Part shown: positions 53,058-56,207 of the stretch, piece by piece
Numbering within the stretch: the first letter of the stretch is position 1
Layout: the number at the start of each line of letters is the position of its first letter
Source of the DNA: Actinacidiphila paucisporea
GTDB lineage: Bacteria; Actinomycetota; Actinomycetes; Streptomycetales; Streptomycetaceae
NCBI RefSeq assembly: GCF_900142575.1
Contig: NZ_FRBI01000006.1
Span: forward strand, 1-56,207
DNA: 56,207 nucleotides
Direction: 5' to 3'
Made by a program: the position numbers and the translations under genes
Notes under the pieces: model-generated
Seen by the model: the letters and a program-made list of their open reading frames with translations, nothing else
What the model was told of the DNA's origin: nothing
Database searches by the model: none

Positions 53058-54065
53058 ATGCGTGCCGATCGCGTATACGCGTACGGCGCCGCGCTCGGCT
53101 TTCTCGGCGATCTCGTCGCGGGCGACCCGCGCCGCGGCCATCCGGTCGCGGCCTTCGGGCGCGCGGCGGGGGCGCTGGAGCGCCGGATGTGGCGGGACGA
53201 CCGGTTCAGCGGCACGGTGTACGCGGCGCTGTGCGCCGGTGCCGCGACGGGTGCCGCGGCCCTCGCCGGGCGGGCGGTACGGCCCCGCGCCGCGCTGTCG
53301 GCCGGGCTGACCGCGGCCTGCACCTGGTCGGTGCTCGGCGGCACCTCGCTGGCCAGGGAGGCGCGGGCCGTCGCGGCCGCGCTGGACGCCGGGGACGTCG
53401 AGGCGGCCAGGGCGCGGCTGCCGCACCTGTGCGGGCGGGACCCGCAGCACCTGGACGCCGACGCCATCGCCAGGGCCGTCGTGGAGTCGGTCGCCGAGAA
53501 CACCTCCGACGCGGTGGTCGGCGCCCTCGTGTGGGGCGCGCTGGGCGGGCTGCCTGGGCTCGCGGGCTTCCGCGCGGTCAACACGCTCGACGCGATGGTC
53601 GGGCACCGCTCGCCGCGCCACCTGCGCTTCGGGTGGGCCGCGGCCCGGCTCGACGACGTCGCGGGCTGGCCCGGCGCCCGCCTCACCGCGGCGCTCGCGG
53701 CGCTGGCCTCCCCCCACCCGCTGGACGGCCTGCGCACCTGGCGCCGCGACGCCCCCGCCCACCCGAGCCCGAACGCGGGACCCGTCGAGGCCGCCTTCGC
53801 CGGCGCCCTCCGCCTGCGCCTCGGCGGCACCCTCTCCTACGCGGGCCGCACCGAACACCGCCCCGTCCTGGGCCCTGCCTTCCCCGCCCCGACCCCGGCC
53901 GACATCCCGCGCGCGATCGCCCTCTCCCGGCGCGTCTCCGCCCTGGCGCTGGCGCTGACCGTGCTCCCCGGCCTGCTGCCCCTCGGCCCGCTGTTCCGGG
54001 TGGTGCCCGGCCGAGCGCGGTCGGCCGGCGCCGCACGGGGGGTGACACCCCCATGCGCGGGCTGA
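53058..54065 (+). CDS. cobD: Adenosylcobinamide-phosphate synthase
   Basis: 335-residue membrane protein (CobD/CbiB family) that attaches (R)-1-amino-2-propanol or its phosphate to adenosylcobyric acid. Features: [32 protein letters not shown] near the N-terminus, [44 protein letters not shown] and the [27 protein letters not shown] motif. Start ATG 53058; the gene overlaps cobQ by 13 bp, so they are translationally coupled. Behind a cobalamin riboswitch. Confidence 0.94.
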   Translation: MRADRVYAYGAALGFLGDLVAGDPRRGHPVAAFGRAAGALERRMWRDDRFSGTVYAALCAGAATGAAALAGRAVRPRAALSAGLTAACTWSVLGGTSLAREARAVAAALDAGDVEAARARLPHLCGRDPQHLDADAIARAVVESVAENTSDAVVGALVWGALGGLPGLAGFRAVNTLDAMVGHRSPRHLRFGWAAARLDDVAGWPGARLTAALAALASPHPLDGLRTWRRDAPAHPSPNAGPVEAAFAGALRLRLGGTLSYAGRTEHRPVLGPAFPAPTPADIPRAIALSRRVSALALALTVLPGLLPLGPLFRVVPGRARSAGAARGVTPPCAG

Positions 54066-55546
54066 TGATCGCCGGCACCGCCTCGGACGCCGGCAAGAGC
54101 GTCGTCACCGCCGGGGTGTGCCGGTTCCTGGTGCGCCGTGGCGTGCGGGTCGCCCCGTTCAAGGGGCAGAACATGTCGCTCAACTCCTTCGTCACCCGCG
54201 ACGGCGCCGAGATCGGCCGGGCGCAGGCCATGCAGGCACAGGCGGCCCGTGTGGAGCCGTCGGCGCTGATGAATCCGGTGCTGCTCAAGCCGGGGAGCGA
54301 CCGCAGCAGCCAGGTCGTGCTGCTGGGCAAGGCGGTCGGCGAGATGTCGGCCCGCAGCTACCACGGGCACGGCGGCGCGCAGGGCGAGTTGCTGGACGTG
54401 GTCGTGGACTGCCTGGAACAGCTGGGGCGTTCGTACGACGCGGTGATCTGCGAGGGCGCCGGAAGCCCCGCCGAGATCAACCTGCGCCGCACGGACATCG
54501 TCAACATGGGCCTGGCACGCCGCGCGGGAATCCCCGCCCTCGTCGTCGGCGACATCGACCGCGGCGGCGTCTTCGCCTCCTTCTTCGGCACGACCGCCCT
54601 GCTCGCCCCCGAGGACCAGGCGCTGGTCGCGGGCTACGTGGTCAACAAATTCCGCGGCGACGTCACCCTGCTCGAACCCGGCCTCGACATGCTGCTCGGG
54701 CTCACCGGCCGGCCCACCCTGGGCGTGCTGCCGTACGCCCGCGGCCTCGGCATCGACGAGGAGGACGGCCTGCGGGTGCGGGAGTCGCAGGCCGGGCAGC
54801 CGTACGGCGAGGACGTGCTGCGGGTGGCCGTCGTCGCGCTGCCGCTGATGTCGAACTTCACCGACCTGGACGCCCTCGCCGCGGAGCCCGGCGTCGCCGT
54901 CCGCTTCACCGACCGCCCCGAGGACGTCGCCGACGCCGACCTGGTGGTGCTGCCCGGCACCCGCGGCACGGTCAGGGCGCTGGAGTGGCTGCGGGCCGGT
55001 GGCCTGGCGGCCGCGGTGCAGCGCCGGGCGGCGCAGGGACGCCCGGTGCTCGGCATCTGCGGCGGCTTCCAGATCCTGGCCGAACGCATCGAGGACGACG
55101 TCGAGTCGAGGGCCGGTACGGTGCCGGGCCTCGGCCTGCTGCCCGCCCGTATCCGCTTCGCCGCCGCCAAGACGCTGGCCCGGCCCGCGGGTCGGGCCTA
55201 CGGCGAGCGGGTCGAGGGCTACGAGATCCACCACGGGGTCGCCGAAGTGCTGGGCGGCGACGAGGAATTCCTCGACGGCTGCCGGGTCGGCGCGGTGTGG
55301 GGCACCCACTGGCACGGCTCCCTGGAGAGCGACGGCTTCCGCCGCGCCTTCCTGAGCCGGGTCGCCGCGGCGGCGGGCCGCCGCTTCGTACCGGCGCCCG
55401 GCACCGACTTCGGAGCGCTGCGGGAAGCCCAACTCGACCGGCTCGGCGACCTGGTCGAAGAGCACCTGGACACCACCGCGCTGCTGCGGCTCATCGAGGA
55501 CGGCGCACCCGCCGGACTCCCCTTCGTCCCACCGGGGGCACCATGA
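54053..55546 (+). CDS. cobQ: Cobyric acid synthase
   Basis: 497 residues; ATP- and glutamine-dependent amidation of four carboxylates of adenosylcobyrinic acid diamide to cobyric acid. N-terminal DTB-synthetase-type domain with P-loop [12 protein letters not shown] and [12 protein letters not shown]-terminal GATase_3 domain with catalytic Cys in [11 protein letters not shown] and His in THWHGSLE. Start ATG at 54053. It overlaps cobN by 4 bases (ATGA), continuing the coupled operon. Confidence 0.95.
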   Translation: MRGLMIAGTASDAGKSVVTAGVCRFLVRRGVRVAPFKGQNMSLNSFVTRDGAEIGRAQAMQAQAARVEPSALMNPVLLKPGSDRSSQVVLLGKAVGEMSARSYHGHGGAQGELLDVVVDCLEQLGRSYDAVICEGAGSPAEINLRRTDIVNMGLARRAGIPALVVGDIDRGGVFASFFGTTALLAPEDQALVAGYVVNKFRGDVTLLEPGLDMLLGLTGRPTLGVLPYARGLGIDEEDGLRVRESQAGQPYGEDVLRVAVVALPLMSNFTDLDALAAEPGVAVRFTDRPEDVADADLVVLPGTRGTVRALEWLRAGGLAAAVQRRAAQGRPVLGICGGFQILAERIEDDVESRAGTVPGLGLLPARIRFAAAKTLARPAGRAYGERVEGYEIHHGVAEVLGGDEEFLDGCRVGAVWGTHWHGSLESDGFRRAFLSRVAAAAGRRFVPAPGTDFGALREAQLDRLGDLVEEHLDTTALLRLIEDGAPAGLPFVPPGAP

Positions 55547-56207
55547 CCACCGTTCTGCTGCTGTCCACCGCCGACACCGACCTGCTAGCCGCCCGTGCCG
55601 CGGCGGCCGCCCACCCGGACGGGGCGGCGTACCGCCTCGGCAACCCGTCCCGGGTGGACCCCCGGGACGACCTGCCGGGGCTGCTGGCGGGCGCCGACCT
55701 GGCCGTGGTGCGGCTGCTCGGCGGCCGCCGGGCGTGGGAGGAGGGCCTGGCGGTGATCGCCGCGTCCGGGGTGCCGTCGGTGCTGCTGGGCGGCGAGAGC
55801 GTCCCGGACGCCGAGTTGATGGCCCTGTCGACGGTCCCGGCGGGCGTGGTCGCCGAGGCGCTGCGCTACCTCGTGGAGGGCGGCCCGGCGAATCTCGCCG
55901 AGCTGGCGCGCTTCCTGTCCGACACGGTGCTGATGAGCGGCGAGGGCTTCGAAGCGCCGCGCGCCATGCCGCAGTTCGGCGTGCACGGCACGTACGCCCA
56001 CGACCCCGGCCGCCCCACGGTCGCGGTGCTCTTCTACCGGGCGCACGAGCTGTCGGGCAACACCGCCTTCGTGGACACCCTGTGCGCCACCGTCGAGGCA
56101 CGGGCGGCCAATGCTTTGCCGATCTATTGCGGTTCGCTGCGCGGCGCAGCCGAGATGCAGCGGAGGGTGGGGGTCGCGAGCGAGGAACGAGGGAGCGGCA
56201 CCCGCCC
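55543..56207 (+). CDS. cobN: Cobaltochelatase subunit CobN (5' end, partial)
   Basis: The first 221 codons of the large subunit of aerobic cobalt chelatase (inserts cobalt into hydrogenobyrinic acid a,c-diamide); the gene runs off the right edge. Conserved-looking N-terminal segments: [46 protein letters not shown] and [46 protein letters not shown]. After SLRG the sequence [21 protein letters not shown] looks like a repeat-encoded insertion. ATGA overlap with cobQ. Confidence 0.9.
   Translation, partial: MTTVLLLSTADTDLLAARAAAAAHPDGAAYRLGNPSRVDPRDDLPGLLAGADLAVVRLLGGRRAWEEGLAVIAASGVPSVLLGGESVPDAELMALSTVPAGVVAEALRYLVEGGPANLAELARFLSDTVLMSGEGFEAPRAMPQFGVHGTYAHDPGRPTVAVLFYRAHELSGNTAFVDTLCATVEARAANALPIYCGSLRGAAEMQRRVGVASEERGSGTR
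56140..56207. repeat. Repeat-like insertion inside cobN at the window end
   Basis: The sequence GGTGGGGGTCGCGAGCGAGG followed by AACGAGGGAGCGGCACCCGC resembles Streptomyces intergenic repeats that I recall, yet lies in frame in cobN where the homologous proteins continue differently (by memory). The window end prevents finding the other side. Confidence 0.4.

Overview
The window is high-GC actinobacterial DNA with the gene content and order of a Streptomyces (or close Streptomycetaceae) core chromosome. The evidence is the Streptomyces-type rrn leader, a chaplin gene, a Gbn-type nucleoid protein, InhA-type FabI, a DasR-type operator, a PHO box, frequent GTG/TTG starts and very high third-position GC. 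From memory, the order chaplin / two-component pair / SDR / queA-like / serB / fabI-fabG / moaA / gbn / ABC-F / pit / cobalamin genes follows the S. coelicolor SCO18xx neighbourhood; this was not checked by alignment. No phage, transposase or CRISPR array is visible, so this is mostly ordinary core genome and the interest lies in regulation and small elements.

Layout. 1-577: 5' end of a 16S rRNA gene (minus strand), its leader and promoter, and the tyrS terminator. 578-9311: tyrS, an alkyladenine DNA glycosylase, Spo0M-like protein, PEBP protein, HNH endonuclease, TSUP transporter, SPFH-NfeD membrane pair, ABC ATPase, hypothetical protein. 9312-15051: cysteine-less chaplin, NarL-type two-component pair, SDR, divergent QueA-like protein, secreted SLT-domain protein. 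15052-22397: double-FHA ABCG exporter (Rv1747-like), serB, SixA-like phosphatase, MFS transporter with its tiny partner, divergent GntR regulator. 22474-27427: fabG-fabI, a DasR-type-controlled AA10 LPMO, and a globin / flavohemoprotein / DivIVA-like operon. 27650-31565: tldD-tldE-kptA operon and a GlsB-like protein. 31802-39015: DUF3099, zinc proteins, moaA, exonuclease-BRCT, SURF1, GH15 trehalase-like enzyme and SDR. 39050-42406: five-gene Asp23/AmaP envelope-stress operon with a divergent hypothetical gene. 42432-45573: enoyl-CoA hydratase, gbn, ABC-F. 45574-46131: gene-free stretch with a possible leader peptide, an inverted repeat and a 163-bp MITE-like hairpin. 46129-50943: hypothetical protein, alpha/beta hydrolase, class II aldolase, FAD oxidoreductase. 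51175-56207: PHO box, pit phosphate transporter, cobalamin riboswitch, then cobD-cobQ-cobN (cobN runs off the end).

How the parts work together. Several loci have readable control: a cobalamin riboswitch ahead of a translationally coupled cobD-cobQ-cobN operon; a PHO box ahead of pit; a DasR-like site inside the LPMO promoter; a palindrome shared by the divergent GntR and MFS start regions; inverted repeats ahead of the globin operon and the enoyl-CoA hydratase. A recurring pattern is a TANNNT hexamer 6-8 nt before the start codon with no ribosome-binding site, which suggests leaderless mRNAs at several genes and at a seven-codon ORF ahead of the ABC-F gene. The most promising leads are that ABC-F leader ORF, the MITE-like insertion that supplies a stop codon, the paired GACATGTC sites upstream of the globins, the tldD-tldE-kptA linkage, and the QueA-like protein that lacks expected QueA motifs.
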